Made by a program: the position numbers and the translations under genes. 64,000 bases of DNA from Phocaeicola plebeius. Lineage in GTDB: Bacteria; Bacteroidota; Bacteroidia; Bacteroidales; Bacteroidaceae. Positions 26,063 to 35,167 of the stretch are shown here, piece by piece (position 1 is the stretch's first letter; every line of letters begins with the position of its first letter). The DNA lies in NCBI GenBank assembly GCA_004558305.1, contig SFDG01000001.1, forward strand, positions 62,001-126,000. Direction: 5' to 3'. The notes beneath the pieces are model-generated. The model had not been told where the DNA came from, did no database searches, and was given only the letters and a program-made list of their open reading frames with translations.

Positions 26063-26848
26063 ATGCATACAAGACAAGAACAACTGGAAGCCTTCGGGCG
26101 ATTGCTCGATGTGCTCGACGAACTTCGGGTGAAATGTCCGTGGGACCGCAAGCAGACCAACGAGAGCCTGCGGCCCAACACCATCGAGGAAGTGTACGAA
26201 CTCTGCGACGCATTGATGCGCAACGACGAGAAGAATATCTGCAAGGAACTGGGCGACGTGTTGCTCCACGTGCTCTTTTATGCCAAGATAGGCAGCGAGA
26301 CCGGGGCGTTCGACATCAAGGAGGTGTGTGACCGCCTGTGCGACAAGCTGATTTTCCGCCATCCCCATGTGTTTGGCGAGGTGAAGGCCGATACGGCCGA
26401 AAAGGTGTCGGAAAACTGGGAGCAGATCAAGCTGAAGGAGAAGGATGGCAACAAGACCGTGCTGAGCGGGGTGCCTGCCGCGTTGCCGTCGCTCATCAAG
26501 GCCTACCGCATCCAGGACAAGGCCCGCAATGTGGGCTTCGACTGGGAGGAACGCGAGCAGGTCTGGACGAAGGTGAAGGAAGAAGTGGGGGAATTCGAGG
26601 CCGAGGTGGCCCACATGGACAAGGAACGGGCCGAGGCGGAGTTCGGCGATGTGCTGTTCAGTCTGGTGAATGCCGCCCGTCTGTACAAGATCAATCCCGA
26701 CAATGCCCTTGAACGCACCAACCAGAAGTTCATCCGTCGGTTCAATTACCTGGAGGAGCATACCCTTCGCGAGGGGCGTAACCTGAAGGACATGACGCTC
26801 GAAGAGATGGATGTTCTCTGGAACGAGGCAAAAAGCAAGGGACTCTGA
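26063..26848 (+). CDS. mazG: Nucleoside triphosphate pyrophosphohydrolase
   Basis: A 261-residue MazG with two MazG domains in tandem. The first holds KCPWDRKQT (about 31-39) and the metal-binding EEVYELCDA with a downstream KELGDVLLH. The second (about 150-225) holds EEVGEFEAE and EFGDVLFSLVN. The enzyme hydrolyses NTPs to NMP and pyrophosphate and may lower aberrant nucleotides or ppGpp. It is a single gene flanked by a divergent promoter and a hairpin that includes its stop codon. Confidence 0.96.
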   Translation: MHTRQEQLEAFGRLLDVLDELRVKCPWDRKQTNESLRPNTIEEVYELCDALMRNDEKNICKELGDVLLHVLFYAKIGSETGAFDIKEVCDRLCDKLIFRHPHVFGEVKADTAEKVSENWEQIKLKEKDGNKTVLSGVPAALPSLIKAYRIQDKARNVGFDWEEREQVWTKVKEEVGEFEAEVAHMDKERAEAEFGDVLFSLVNAARLYKINPDNALERTNQKFIRRFNYLEEHTLREGRNLKDMTLEEMDVLWNEAKSKGL

Positions 26849-26860
26849 ACGAGTCCCTTG
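26836..26860. terminator. Hairpin overlapping the mazG stop codon
   Basis: A 10-bp perfect inverted repeat, CAAGGGACTC at 26836-26845 and GAGTCCCTTG at 26851-26860, with the TGA in the loop. No T run follows directly, so it may instead protect the transcript end or help the convergent gene. Confidence 0.55.
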
Positions 26861-26909
26861 TCAGACAATCCGAAAATAGTGTCTTTGTCTTTCTGTTGAC
26901 ACCTCCTCC

Positions 26910-27860
26910 TCAAAGCCATTCCTTCAGGAAGCGGGCCACGCGGTCGGTGTATTCTTCCGGCCGGAGTAAGTACGACCGCGCATGGGTGGCGCCAGGAACT
27001 ATCCACAGCTCTTTCGGGTCTGGCTTGGCCGCATACAGCGGATAGACCATCCAGGTGGGGACGAAGTCATCGGCATCCCCGTGGATGAACAGCATCGGCA
27101 GCCGGCACCGGGCCACCTGACGCAAGGCAGAAGCTTCCCGGAAATTCCAGCCATACTGCCACTGGCAGAGGAGGCTGGCAACAGATAGCAGGGGGAACGC
27201 CGGAAGCGAGAACTGCTGGCGCAGCTCTTTGCTGAACTGGTCCCACACGCTGGTGTAGCCGCAGTCTTCCACGAAGGAGCGGACGTGAGAGGGCTGCGGG
27301 TCGCCCGAAAGCATCAGGGTGGTGGCCGCTCCCATGGAGATACCGTGTACCACCGTCCGCAGCGAATCGCCGAACAAGGCCGGTGCCACCTCCAGCCATT
27401 GCGCCACATCCTTGCGGTCCAGCCATCCCATCTGGAAGGCATCCCCTCCGCTCAGTCCCGAGTAACGGAGGTCGGGCAGCAGGATGTTGCAGCCCAGCGA
27501 GCGGTGGTAGAGATAGCCGATGTGGAGCATCCGAATGGCATTGTCCGTATAGCCATGGACAATAACGGCCGTGCGGGCCGTCGGACGGTCGGCCGCCGCA
27601 TAACAGGCATGCAGGCGCACCCCGTCAGAAGCCACGATGAACGTGTCGCGCAAGGCGTGGGCCTTCTGCAGGCTGTCCGTCCACGACACCAGCATCGGAT
27701 AGGTTTCGCGCATATACGCCCACGAGCCTGCCAGGTCCTTGCCCCGGTTTTCCGGGCGCAGGGCATAGTTCAGCAGGTACAGGCTGCCGCCTGCAATCGC
27801 CGCTGCGAGCAGCAGCACGACGGTCAGTCCTCCGGCCAGCAGCTGTCGGTTCCGGTTCAT
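26910..27860 (-). CDS. Membrane-anchored alpha/beta hydrolase
   Basis: A 316-residue protein with an N-terminal hydrophobic anchor (about 9-32). The alpha/beta hydrolase domain has VHGYTDN (oxyanion HG, about 101-107), nucleophile S175 in GISMGAA, a probable acid in GDADDFVP, and His in GATHARSY near residue 293. The family resembles YqkD/Bem46-like hydrolases, acting probably on an ester or amide at the periplasmic face. The substrate is unknown. It is last in a minus-strand run, 9 bp after aroE. Confidence 0.88.
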   Translation of the reverse strand: MNRNRQLLAGGLTVVLLLAAAIAGGSLYLLNYALRPENRGKDLAGSWAYMRETYPMLVSWTDSLQKAHALRDTFIVASDGVRLHACYAAADRPTARTAVIVHGYTDNAIRMLHIGYLYHRSLGCNILLPDLRYSGLSGGDAFQMGWLDRKDVAQWLEVAPALFGDSLRTVVHGISMGAATTLMLSGDPQPSHVRSFVEDCGYTSVWDQFSKELRQQFSLPAFPLLSVASLLCQWQYGWNFREASALRQVARCRLPMLFIHGDADDFVPTWMVYPLYAAKPDPKELWIVPGATHARSYLLRPEEYTDRVARFLKEWL

Positions 27861-27869
27861 GCGGCTTCT

Positions 27870-28613
27870 CTATTGGTTCCAGATGTCCCATGCCCCGAAC
27901 GCTTGCAGGAGCAGCATCTCCAGGCCGTTCTTCACCGTGGCCCCCTGGTCGGCGCCGCGTTTCATGAACAGGGTCGTGTTGGGGTTGTAGAGCAGGTCGT
28001 ACAGCAGGTGCTTGGGAGTAATCAGTTCGTACGGGATGTCGGGACAGAGATCAGCTTGCGGATACATGCCCACGGGCGTACAGTTCACGATGACCTTGTA
28101 TTCCTCCATGCGTTCGGGCGTGAGGTCCGCATACGTGATGGTGGATTCGTTGCGCCGGCTGCGCGATACGAACAGGGTGTCCAGTCCCAGTTTACGGAGC
28201 GAGTAGTTCACGGCTTTCGAGGCCCCTCCCGTGCCCAGGATGAGGGCCTTCGTGTGGTGGCGTTCCAGCAGCGGTTCGATAGACTGAGTGAATCCCAGAA
28301 CGTCAGAGTTATAGCCTTTCAGCGTCACTTTCCCCTTGTTGCGGATAATGCGGATGACATTCACCGCCCCGATGCTGGCAGCGTCCTTGTCCAGCTCGTC
28401 CAGATAGGAAATGACTTTTTCCTTATAAGGGATGGTGACATTCAGTCCCACGAGGTTGGGGTGGGAGGCCACTACTTTGGGGAAATCCTCGATGGTCGGG
28501 ATTTCGAAGTTGACGTACTCTGCGTCGATGTTTTCTGAGTGGAACTTCTCGTTGAAGAAATTCTTCGAGAACGAGTGTCCGAGCGGATAACCGATCAGGC
28601 CGAATTGTTTCAT
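27870..28613 (-). CDS. aroE: Shikimate dehydrogenase
   Basis: A 247-residue NADPH-dependent enzyme of aromatic amino acid synthesis. The N-terminal PLGHSFSK shikimate-binding loop, NVTIPYKE with the catalytic Lys, and the NADP loop LGTGGASKAV (about 122-131) are visible. It is slightly short (E. coli 272 residues), as usual in Bacteroidetes. It overlaps no neighbours and is 21 bp downstream of menG. A second shikimate gene, aroC, is in this window at 51573, in another operon. Confidence 0.95.
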   Translation of the reverse strand: MKQFGLIGYPLGHSFSKNFFNEKFHSENIDAEYVNFEIPTIEDFPKVVASHPNLVGLNVTIPYKEKVISYLDELDKDAASIGAVNVIRIIRNKGKVTLKGYNSDVLGFTQSIEPLLERHHTKALILGTGGASKAVNYSLRKLGLDTLFVSRSRRNESTITYADLTPERMEEYKVIVNCTPVGMYPQADLCPDIPYELITPKHLLYDLLYNPNTTLFMKRGADQGATVKNGLEMLLLQAFGAWDIWNQ

Positions 28614-28634
28614 GGTTGATGCTTGTTTATTGGG

Positions 28635-29372
28635 TTATTTTACGGCAAAGTACAGCGTACAGGTCCCCAGCGTGAGTCGTTCGAACTCCACGTGGCTGAA
28701 GCCTGCCTTGCGGAGGATGTCGCGCATCACCTCGCCTTGCGGGAATGCCTGGATGGATTCGGGCAGGTAGGTATAAGCGTTGCGGTCCTTCGAAAGCAGT
28801 TTGCCGAGGGTGGGGATCACCAGGCGCGAGTAGAGGGCATAGAGCTGTTTCATGGGAAAGCCCTGTGGCTCCGACAGTTCCAGGATGACCAGATGGCCGC
28901 CCGGCACCAGAACACGGTGCATCTCGCGCAGACCGGCATCCAGGTCCTCGAAGTTGCGGATGCCGAACGCCACCGTGACGGCATCGAACCGAGCATCGGC
29001 GAACGTGAGGGCGGTGCAGTCTTCCTTGGCAAAGCGGATGCGGCCCTCCAGTCCCGCCTGGCGTACCTTCTCGCGGGCCACGCTCATCATCCCTTCCGAA
29101 ATGTCGGTACCCGTCAGTTCGTCGGGCTGCAGCAGACGGCAGGCCTGGATGGCAAAGTCGCCCGTACCGGTCGCCACATCCATGATGCGCCGCGGACGGA
29201 ACGGCACCAGCCGGCGGATGGCTTTCTTCCGCCACCGCTTGTCGATGCCCAATGAGAGGGTATGGTTCAGCCGGTCATAGGCGGAGGCGATGTTGTCGAA
29301 CATCTTCTCCACCTGTGCGGCCTTGCTCTCGGCGTCGTTGTAGGGCTTGACGCTTTCTTGCGGATATTTCAT
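28635..29372 (-). CDS. menG: Demethylmenaquinone methyltransferase
   Basis: A 245-residue SAM-dependent methyltransferase of the UbiE family. Motif [11 protein letters not shown] is at about 65-74, and the family signatures [17 protein letters not shown] and [10 protein letters not shown] are present. In Bacteroidetes, which use menaquinone, it does the last C-methylation step. The start at 29372 (MKYPQES) fits the 13-bp gap to purC; the longer frame would overlap purC. Confidence 0.95.
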   Translation of the reverse strand: MKYPQESVKPYNDAESKAAQVEKMFDNIASAYDRLNHTLSLGIDKRWRKKAIRRLVPFRPRRIMDVATGTGDFAIQACRLLQPDELTGTDISEGMMSVAREKVRQAGLEGRIRFAKEDCTALTFADARFDAVTVAFGIRNFEDLDAGLREMHRVLVPGGHLVILELSEPQGFPMKQLYALYSRLVIPTLGKLLSKDRNAYTYLPESIQAFPQGEVMRDILRKAGFSHVEFERLTLGTCTLYFAVK

Positions 29373-29385
29373 GGGTACCGGCGTT

Positions 29386-30330
29386 TTATCCCAGATAGTC
29401 GGCGACGTTCTTTTCAATGCGTTCGGCCAGGTTGTCGGGATCGGCCTTCACGAAGGTTTCGCCGGTGATGTGCTCATACAGCTCGATGTAGCGGTTGCTG
29501 ATGGATTCCACGATGGCAGGAGTCATTTCGGGAACGGTCTGTCCTTCCTTGCCCTGGAATCCGTTGTCCATGAGCCATTCGCGGACAAACTCCTTGGAGA
29601 GCTGCTTCTGCGGCAATCCTTTCTCGAAGTTCTCTTCGTAGCCTTCCTTGTAGAAATAACGGCTGGAGTCGGGGGTGTGGATTTCGTCCATGAGGTAGAT
29701 TTCTCCGTTGTGCTTGCCGAATTCATACTTGGTGTCCACGAGGATCAGGCCGCGTTCGGCTGCCATCTGGGTTCCGCGTTCGAACAGGGCGAGGGTATAG
29801 CGTTCCAGCGTTTCGTACTCTTCGGGAGTGGCCAGTCCCTGGGCCAGGATTTCTTCCTTGGAGATATCCTCGTCGTGCAGGCCCATCTCCGCCTTGGTGG
29901 TAGGAGTGATGATGGGAGTGGGGAACTTTTCGTTTTCGCGCATGCCGTCGGGCAGACGGACGCCGCAGATTTCACGGACACCGCTGCGATAGGCACGCCA
30001 GGCACTGCCGCACAGGTAGCCGCGTACAATCATCTCTACGGGGAATCCCTGACACATTACGCCTACAGTCACCATCGGGTCTGGGGTGGCCAGTTTCCAG
30101 TTCGGGCAGATATCCTGAGTGGCATCGAGGAACTTGGCGGCAATCTGGTTCAGCATCTGTCCCTTGTAGGGGATGCCTTCGGGCAGTACGACATCGAACG
30201 CTGAAATGCGGTCGGTGGCTACCATGACCAGTTTCTCATCGTTGATGTTGTAGACATCGCGCACTTTACCGTGGTATACGCTTTTCTGGTTGGAAAAGTG
30301 ATAGTCTGTTTTTGTTAAAGCTTTGCTCAT
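29386..30330 (-). CDS. purC: Phosphoribosylaminoimidazole-succinocarboxamide synthase
   Basis: A 314-residue SAICAR synthetase of purine synthesis. GKVRDVYNI (about 20-28), [17 protein letters not shown] (phosphate and substrate loops) and LVDTKYEFG are characteristic. The ATG at 30330 ([12 protein letters not shown]) is chosen as upstream sequence is not conserved-looking and contains a -7-like box TACCTTTC. It is 70 bp downstream of phoH, so it may be read from both promoters. Confidence 0.96.
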   Translation of the reverse strand: MSKALTKTDYHFSNQKSVYHGKVRDVYNINDEKLVMVATDRISAFDVVLPEGIPYKGQMLNQIAAKFLDATQDICPNWKLATPDPMVTVGVMCQGFPVEMIVRGYLCGSAWRAYRSGVREICGVRLPDGMRENEKFPTPIITPTTKAEMGLHDEDISKEEILAQGLATPEEYETLERYTLALFERGTQMAAERGLILVDTKYEFGKHNGEIYLMDEIHTPDSSRYFYKEGYEENFEKGLPQKQLSKEFVREWLMDNGFQGKEGQTVPEMTPAIVESISNRYIELYEHITGETFVKADPDNLAERIEKNVADYLG

Positions 30331-30400
30331 TTTTTCTATACAGTTTTGATGGTTACAGTTATGTATGTTCCGCTTCGAGGCCGAAAGGTACGAATTTTCT

Positions 30401-31408
30401 TCAAGATTCGGCCAGTTGGGAAGCATTATTTTTCTCTTTTTCAACTTTCAGTCGCAATTTTTCTGCTTTGGCCCGTTCGTCGAAGGCCTCGTAGGCTTCC
30501 ACGATGCGGGTCACCAGCTTGTGGCGCACGATGTCCTTCTTGTCCAGTTCGACGAAACTGATACCCTTCACGTTCTTCAGGATGCGCAGGGCCTGTACCA
30601 GTCCCGAGGTCTGTGCCGCAGGCAGGTCAATCTGGGTCATGTCGCCCGTCACGATCATCTTGGTGTTCATCCCCATGCGGGTCAGGAACATCTTGATTTG
30701 CTGGGTCGTGGTGTTCTGCGCTTCATCGAGGATGACGACCGCATCGTTGAGCGTGCGTCCGCGCATGAAGGCCAGGGGAGCTATCTGGATGATGTTCAGT
30801 TCCATGTACTCTTTCAGCTTGGCGGCAGGAATCATGTCCTGCAGGGCATCGTAGAGCGGCTGCAGGTATGGGTCGATTTTGTCCTTCATGTCGCCGGGCA
30901 GGAAGCCCAGCTTCTCGCCCGCCTCTACGGCAGGTCGGCTCAGGATGATTTTCTTGATTTCCTTGTTCTTCAAGGCACGTACAGCCAGAGCGATGGCCGT
31001 GTAGGTCTTTCCCGATCCGGCAGGACCGATGGCGAAGACCATGTCATTGCGTTCGAACTCTTTCACCAGCCGGAGCTGGTTGGAGCTGCGGGGCACAATC
31101 GGCTTGCCCGTCACGCTGAAGACAATGGCGTCGCCGGCCTTCTCCACCGAAGGCGACTGGCCTTTCACGATGTCGAGGATGCTTTCTTCGTTGAGCGAGT
31201 TGTAACGGGCGCAATGTTTTTCGAGGGCCGTAATGGCTTCCTCGAAGGCACGCATCTCTTCCTCATCGCCCATCACCTTGATGACATCGCCGCGGGCCAC
31301 TATGCGCAGCTTGGGGAACAATGCCTTGATCATGAGGATATTGGCATTGTTGACACCATAAAAGATGACGGGGTCGATGTCTTCCAGTACTATATGCTTT
31401 TCTATCAT
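30401..31408 (-). CDS. PhoH family ATPase
   Basis: A 335-residue cytoplasmic P-loop protein. An N-terminal KH-like segment (about 30-65) is followed by Walker A GPAGSGKT at 128-135 and Walker [12 protein letters not shown] (about 232-242). The family is thought to be RNA-related (often beside ybeY), but its activity is not settled. Here ybeY is not adjacent; purC, menG and aroE follow. It heads the run from a promoter at 31452-31459. Confidence 0.95.
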   Translation of the reverse strand: MIEKHIVLEDIDPVIFYGVNNANILMIKALFPKLRIVARGDVIKVMGDEEEMRAFEEAITALEKHCARYNSLNEESILDIVKGQSPSVEKAGDAIVFSVTGKPIVPRSSNQLRLVKEFERNDMVFAIGPAGSGKTYTAIALAVRALKNKEIKKIILSRPAVEAGEKLGFLPGDMKDKIDPYLQPLYDALQDMIPAAKLKEYMELNIIQIAPLAFMRGRTLNDAVVILDEAQNTTTQQIKMFLTRMGMNTKMIVTGDMTQIDLPAAQTSGLVQALRILKNVKGISFVELDKKDIVRHKLVTRIVEAYEAFDERAKAEKLRLKVEKEKNNASQLAES

Positions 31409-31451
31409 TGGCTTTTCTGATTCGCTGTTAGCGTCTTGTAATTTTCGACTG

Positions 31452-31459
31452 CAAAATTA
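31452..31459 (-). promoter_or_regulatory. Promoter -7 box for phoH and the purC/menG/aroE run
   Basis: The minus strand reads TAATTTTG, matching TAnnTTTG, 44 bp upstream of the phoH start. It diverges from the box at 31503-31510. Confidence 0.65.
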
Positions 31460-31502
31460 ATCATTCCTTTTGATTGTGGATGGGATTCTTCGATTTTTTC
31501 TC

Positions 31503-31510
31503 TACCTTTG
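31503..31510 (+). promoter_or_regulatory. Promoter -7 box for the DUF5715 lipoprotein and truA
   Basis: TACCTTTG, exact match to TAnnTTTG, 31 bp before the ATG at 31542. Confidence 0.65.
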
Positions 31511-31541
31511 CTGCATCAAAACTATTTAGAGACAAAAAGAC

Positions 31542-32204
31542 ATGAAGAAGCTAACAAGCTGGTGTGGCATCGCGGCGGCACTTCTCTGCCTGGTATCGTG
31601 CGGAGAGAAGGATATGTCGATGAAGATGAACAACCCACACAATATCAGAGGTGTTATCAGTTATAAGCGGAGCTTTAACGACCTGAACGACGTACAGTTG
31701 GCCACGGCCAAGAAAATCGGAATCCGCCCCATTGCCACGCGCGAGGAAGCTGAGCACATCAAAGGTCGGCTGCTGGAAATACAGGCTTGCGAACGCTATG
31801 GTCTGGACTCGCTGACGCATTCCATCCCGTTCCTGATTCCGCAGGCGGTGGCCCTGCTGGATACCATCGGCGTGAATTTCCTGGACTCGCTGGAGGCCAA
31901 AGGACTGAACCCCAACCGGGTCATCGTCACTTCGGTGACACGTACGCGGCAAGATGTCAAACGGCTGCGGCAGCGCAACACGAATGCGTCGGAGAACTCG
32001 TGCCATTTTTACGGGACGACCTTCGACCTGAGCTGGCGGCGCTTCGAGAAGGTGGAGGACCCGGACGGACGGCCCATGCAGGATGTCAGTGCCGATACCC
32101 TGAAACTGGTACTCTCGGAAGTGCTGCGCGACCTGCGCAAGGCGGAGCGATGCTACGTGAAGTACGAGTTGAAACAAGGATGTTTCCACATAACTGCCCG
32201 CTGA
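31542..32204 (+). CDS. DUF5715 lipoprotein with an M15-peptidase-like zinc site
   Basis: A 220-residue protein. A lipoprotein signal ends in LVSC with C20 as the lipidated residue, so it is tethered in the envelope. Residues 153-162 (S, C, H155, F, Y, G158, T, T, F, D162) fit the M15 zinc motif SxHxxGxAxD, and a third His is near the C-terminus (H216 in CFHIT). The upstream SVTRTRQDVKRLRQRN resembles the M15A substrate-binding Arg region. This suggests a peptidoglycan or peptide hydrolase. The DUF5715 name is from memory. truA follows after 3 bp. Confidence 0.75.
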   Translation: MKKLTSWCGIAAALLCLVSCGEKDMSMKMNNPHNIRGVISYKRSFNDLNDVQLATAKKIGIRPIATREEAEHIKGRLLEIQACERYGLDSLTHSIPFLIPQAVALLDTIGVNFLDSLEAKGLNPNRVIVTSVTRTRQDVKRLRQRNTNASENSCHFYGTTFDLSWRRFEKVEDPDGRPMQDVSADTLKLVLSEVLRDLRKAERCYVKYELKQGCFHITAR

Positions 32205-32207
32205 GCC

Positions 32208-32963
32208 ATGCACCGCTATTTCATGGAACTGGCCTACGACGGGACCAACTACCACGGCTGGCAGATCCAGCCCAACGGCGTCAGCGTCCAGGAAACGCTG
32301 ATGAAGGCATTGGCCACCTTTCTCCGCCAACCGGTGGAGGTGGTGGGAGCCGGCCGTACCGATGCGGGGGTACATGCCCACAAGATGGTGGCCCATTTCG
32401 ACTTCCCGGAATGCTTGGACGGACCGACGGTGACGGACAAGCTGAACCGTCTGCTGCCGCCCGATGTGGCCGTGTACGGCGTGCGGGAGGTACAGCCGGA
32501 TGCGCATGCCCGTTTCGATGCCGTTTATCGTACCTATCAGTACCATGTCACGACGCGCAAGGACCCGTTCGGACGGCAATATGCCTGGCGGCTGTTTCAT
32601 CCGCTGGACTTCGGACGGATGAACGAGGCGGCCGCCACCTTATTTGACTATACCGATTTTACCAGTTTCAGCAAGCTGCATACCGATGTCAAGACCAACA
32701 ACTGCCGCATCCTGCATGCCCGCTGGGATCCGCAGGGAGAGGGGGAATGGGTGTTTACCATCCAGGCCGACCGCTTCTTGCGCAATATGGTGCGGGCCGT
32801 GGTCGGAACGCTGGTGGAGGTGGGTCGCGGCAAACTCTCGGTAGAGGGATTCCGCAGGGTCATCGAGGCGAAGGACCGTTGCAGTGCCGGAACTTCGGTG
32901 CCGGGGCATGGGCTGTTTTTGGTGGATGTCGGGTATGGAGAGAACATCGAAAAGAAAGATTGA
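32208..32963 (+). CDS. truA: tRNA pseudouridine(38-40) synthase
   Basis: A 251-residue enzyme that isomerises uridines 38-40 in the anticodon arm. The catalytic D52 in [11 protein letters not shown], the N-terminal [11 protein letters not shown], and [13 protein letters not shown] are typical. It begins 3 bp after the DUF5715 stop and is probably translated from the same transcript. Confidence 0.96.
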   Translation: MHRYFMELAYDGTNYHGWQIQPNGVSVQETLMKALATFLRQPVEVVGAGRTDAGVHAHKMVAHFDFPECLDGPTVTDKLNRLLPPDVAVYGVREVQPDAHARFDAVYRTYQYHVTTRKDPFGRQYAWRLFHPLDFGRMNEAAATLFDYTDFTSFSKLHTDVKTNNCRILHARWDPQGEGEWVFTIQADRFLRNMVRAVVGTLVEVGRGKLSVEGFRRVIEAKDRCSAGTSVPGHGLFLVDVGYGENIEKKD

Positions 32964-32982
32964 ACCAATAATTGATCAGTAT

Positions 32983-33864
32983 ATGAAAACATTATCGAAC
33001 GAAAACATCACGATTCAGGTTTCCAGACATGGAGCCGAACTGACCAGTATAGTGGCTGGTGGCAATGAATATTTGTGGCAGGCTGATCCTCGCTTCTGGG
33101 CTCGCCATTCGCCGGTGCTTTTCCCTTTTGTGGGCCGCGTATGGAACAATACCTACCGCCACAGAGGTAAGGAATATACCATGGGGCAGCACGGCTTTGC
33201 CCGCGACATGGATTTCCAGCTCAGCTATGAGGAGGACAACGCCGTCGTCTATTCGCTGGAGAGTAACGAGCAGACCCTGGAGAAGTATCCGTTCCGCTTT
33301 GTGCTGGAAATCGGATATCGCCTCAAAGGCAAGTGTATCGAGGTCCTGTGGAATGTGCAGAACACTGGCGACGAAGTGCTGCCTTTCCAGATTGGTGCCC
33401 ATCCGGCCTTCTATTACCGGGATTTCGATCCGATGAGCGATGACCGTGGCTATTTGGATTTCGGCAAGGATCACCGTCGGCTGGAATACATCTGCCCCGT
33501 GGAAAAAGGGTGCGTGTCTCCCCAGCTCCACACGTTGGAACTGCCCGATGGGAAGATGGAGGTGACCACTCGCACGTTTGCCTGCGACACGTATATCTTC
33601 GAGAACAGCCAGCTGAAACGCATCGCCCTGCTCGACAAACAGCAGCGTCCTTATCTGGCGCTTTCCTTCCAGTCACCGCTGGTGGCCGTATGGTCTCCCA
33701 GTGCCGCATGTCCGGATGTCCCCTTTATCTGTCTGGAACCGTGGTATGGACGTTGCGACCAGGTAGGGTACACCGGTCGTCTGGACAAGCGCGAATGGAT
33801 GCAGCTGTTGGCTCCGGGCAAGAGCTTCAATGCCAGCTATACCATCGAACTGCTTGATATTTGA
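32983..33864 (+). CDS. Aldose 1-epimerase family protein
   Basis: A 293-residue galactose-mutarotase-like beta-sandwich protein. The HGAELTSI start, a His in GQHGFARD (about residue 71), IGAHPAFYY (about 148-156), and a Glu near LEPWYG (about 264) correspond to the active-site elements. This subgroup is often annotated as LACX-like. It acts on an unknown free sugar or sugar phosphate. The ATG at 32983 lies 19 bp after truA; the longer open frame would overlap truA. Confidence 0.9.
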   Translation: MKTLSNENITIQVSRHGAELTSIVAGGNEYLWQADPRFWARHSPVLFPFVGRVWNNTYRHRGKEYTMGQHGFARDMDFQLSYEEDNAVVYSLESNEQTLEKYPFRFVLEIGYRLKGKCIEVLWNVQNTGDEVLPFQIGAHPAFYYRDFDPMSDDRGYLDFGKDHRRLEYICPVEKGCVSPQLHTLELPDGKMEVTTRTFACDTYIFENSQLKRIALLDKQQRPYLALSFQSPLVAVWSPSAACPDVPFICLEPWYGRCDQVGYTGRLDKREWMQLLAPGKSFNASYTIELLDI

Positions 33865-33874
33865 TGACAAAAAA

Positions 33875-33889
33875 ACGGGGCAACCCTGT
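33875..33889 (-). terminator. Terminator at the end of the AraC-type gene
   Basis: A 6-bp GC-rich stem with a 3-nt loop (33875-33889) overlapping the stop codon. It is followed on the minus strand by a run of T (A run at 33869-33875 on the plus strand). Confidence 0.6.
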
Positions 33890-34767
33890 CAGAACTTCAT
33901 GGGCGAACAGCCCACCGCCTCCTTGAAATACTTGCCGAAGAACGACGGATTGGGAAAATTCAGCTGGTCGGCAATCTCCTTTACCGTGTAATTGCCCGTG
34001 CGGAGCAAAGCCTTGGCTTCCAGAATGACATATCCCTTGATGAGGTCCGACGGATAGCGCCCGCTGTATTCCCGGATGGCCTTTCCCAGGTATTTCGGCG
34101 TGAGACAGAGCTGGTCGGCATAGAAGGTCAGCTCGCGGTGCGTCCGGTAGTGTTGGCGCACCAGTTTCAGGAAGCGATGGAAAATCTCCTCGTAGCGATG
34201 TTGCGCACCGGGGGGAGGGGTGGTGATGCATTGTGCCGTCAGGCCGGCCATGACTTTCAGACAGCCTTGCAACGCCTCCTTCCGGTAGCGGAACTCCTCC
34301 TGCTGCATCAGCTCCTTCAGCAGCCGGTAAGTCTGTTCGTACTTTTCGGCATAATAGGGACTGAGCGACACCTTGATTGGTTCGGCCAGGATTCGGTTGA
34401 GGAAGAACTTCACGAAATCCAGGTCGAAGAGGGTAGGGTCACCGTCGTTCGCAAAGAAGATGGCAATGAGCCGGCAGTCGTCGCTCATGCTGAAACTGTC
34501 CACAATCGAGTCGGTCATGAACGAGATGAACTCCCCTTCCCGCAGTTCGTAGTCAATCAGGTTCACGCGGATGCACATGCTGCCCCTACGGCAAAACAGC
34601 GAACTGGAGAATTTCATCTTGGCCGGCAGGACGCGCCGGCTGTCGGCAGCTGCCGGTGTCCTGTTTTCTTTCCCCAAATTATCGTACAGCCGCATCTGGT
34701 TGCCGAATACCACCCGTTCGTTCACATCGGGCATCATTGAAAAGAGATAGTCGATGATTCTGTCCAT
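33889..34767 (-). CDS. AraC-type transcriptional regulator
   Basis: A 292-residue regulator. The C-terminal third (about 190-290) is an AraC/XylS double helix-turn-helix with DQLCLTPKYLGKAIRE and VKEIADQLNFPNPSFFGKYFK. The N-terminal part is a cupin-like sensor without a clear ligand family. The start at 34767 is 20 bp from a -7-like box. It is divergent from the RND efflux operon and may regulate it; this is inferred from position. Confidence 0.92.
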   Translation of the reverse strand: MDRIIDYLFSMMPDVNERVVFGNQMRLYDNLGKENRTPAAADSRRVLPAKMKFSSSLFCRRGSMCIRVNLIDYELREGEFISFMTDSIVDSFSMSDDCRLIAIFFANDGDPTLFDLDFVKFFLNRILAEPIKVSLSPYYAEKYEQTYRLLKELMQQEEFRYRKEALQGCLKVMAGLTAQCITTPPPGAQHRYEEIFHRFLKLVRQHYRTHRELTFYADQLCLTPKYLGKAIREYSGRYPSDLIKGYVILEAKALLRTGNYTVKEIADQLNFPNPSFFGKYFKEAVGCSPMKF

Positions 34768-34786
34768 AATTACGCATATTTTTCTG

Positions 34787-34794
34787 TAAAGGTA
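34787..34794 (-). promoter_or_regulatory. Promoter -7-like box for the AraC-type gene
   Basis: The minus strand reads TACCTTTA (one mismatch to TAnnTTTG), 20 bp upstream of the start at 34767. Confidence 0.5.
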
Positions 34795-35167
34795 GGTCTT
34801 TTTTCTGAAATAAAGTCCCATTTTTCTTCTTTCTTGTTCAATTAGGGGAATTTGGGACAGACGAAGTGCAAAATGTGTCATTTCTATCCTCAGAAATATC
34901 ACGAACTTTGCAACCGGAATAACAGGGGGAGACGGTCTGAAAATCGTTTCTCCGCTTTCCTTTTTCCTGTCATTTCGAACGAAGTGAGAAATCTGTTAGC
35001 GCAAAGTGGATGTATTCAGATACTTCACTGCGTTCAGTATGACAATTGGACAGGTGGCACAAGGTTCTCGGACAGGCTCACCCTGGGGAAAGACGAGGGT
35101 GTATCAAAATCCAGGATGCCTACCCAATTGTCATGTGTGGATAATTATAGTAAAAACCCTATATAAA
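34795..35167. other. Divergent intergenic region between the regulator and the RND operon
   Basis: About 370 bp. It contains the dispersed repeat copy at 34969-35044 and AT-rich sequence before the adaptor gene. No clear -7 box for the efflux operon was identified close to 35168. A box like AACTTTG lies near 34900, so the operon may have a long leader that includes the repeat. Confidence 0.5.
34969..35044. repeat. Dispersed intergenic hairpin repeat, best-preserved copy
   Basis: The left arm has TGTCATTTCGAACGAAGTGA followed by GAAATCTG; the right arm (35017-35044) has CAGATACTTCACTGCGTTCAG followed by TATGACA. The two arms are imperfect reverse complements around a 21-nt centre. Related copies are at 40731-40850, 41252-41285, 50069-50164, and 62931-63120. 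Confidence 0.7.

Noticed and set aside
34852..35166. Possible 104-residue gene before the RND adaptor
   Set aside because: Most of it is translated from the dispersed repeat; no conserved-looking segment or signal.
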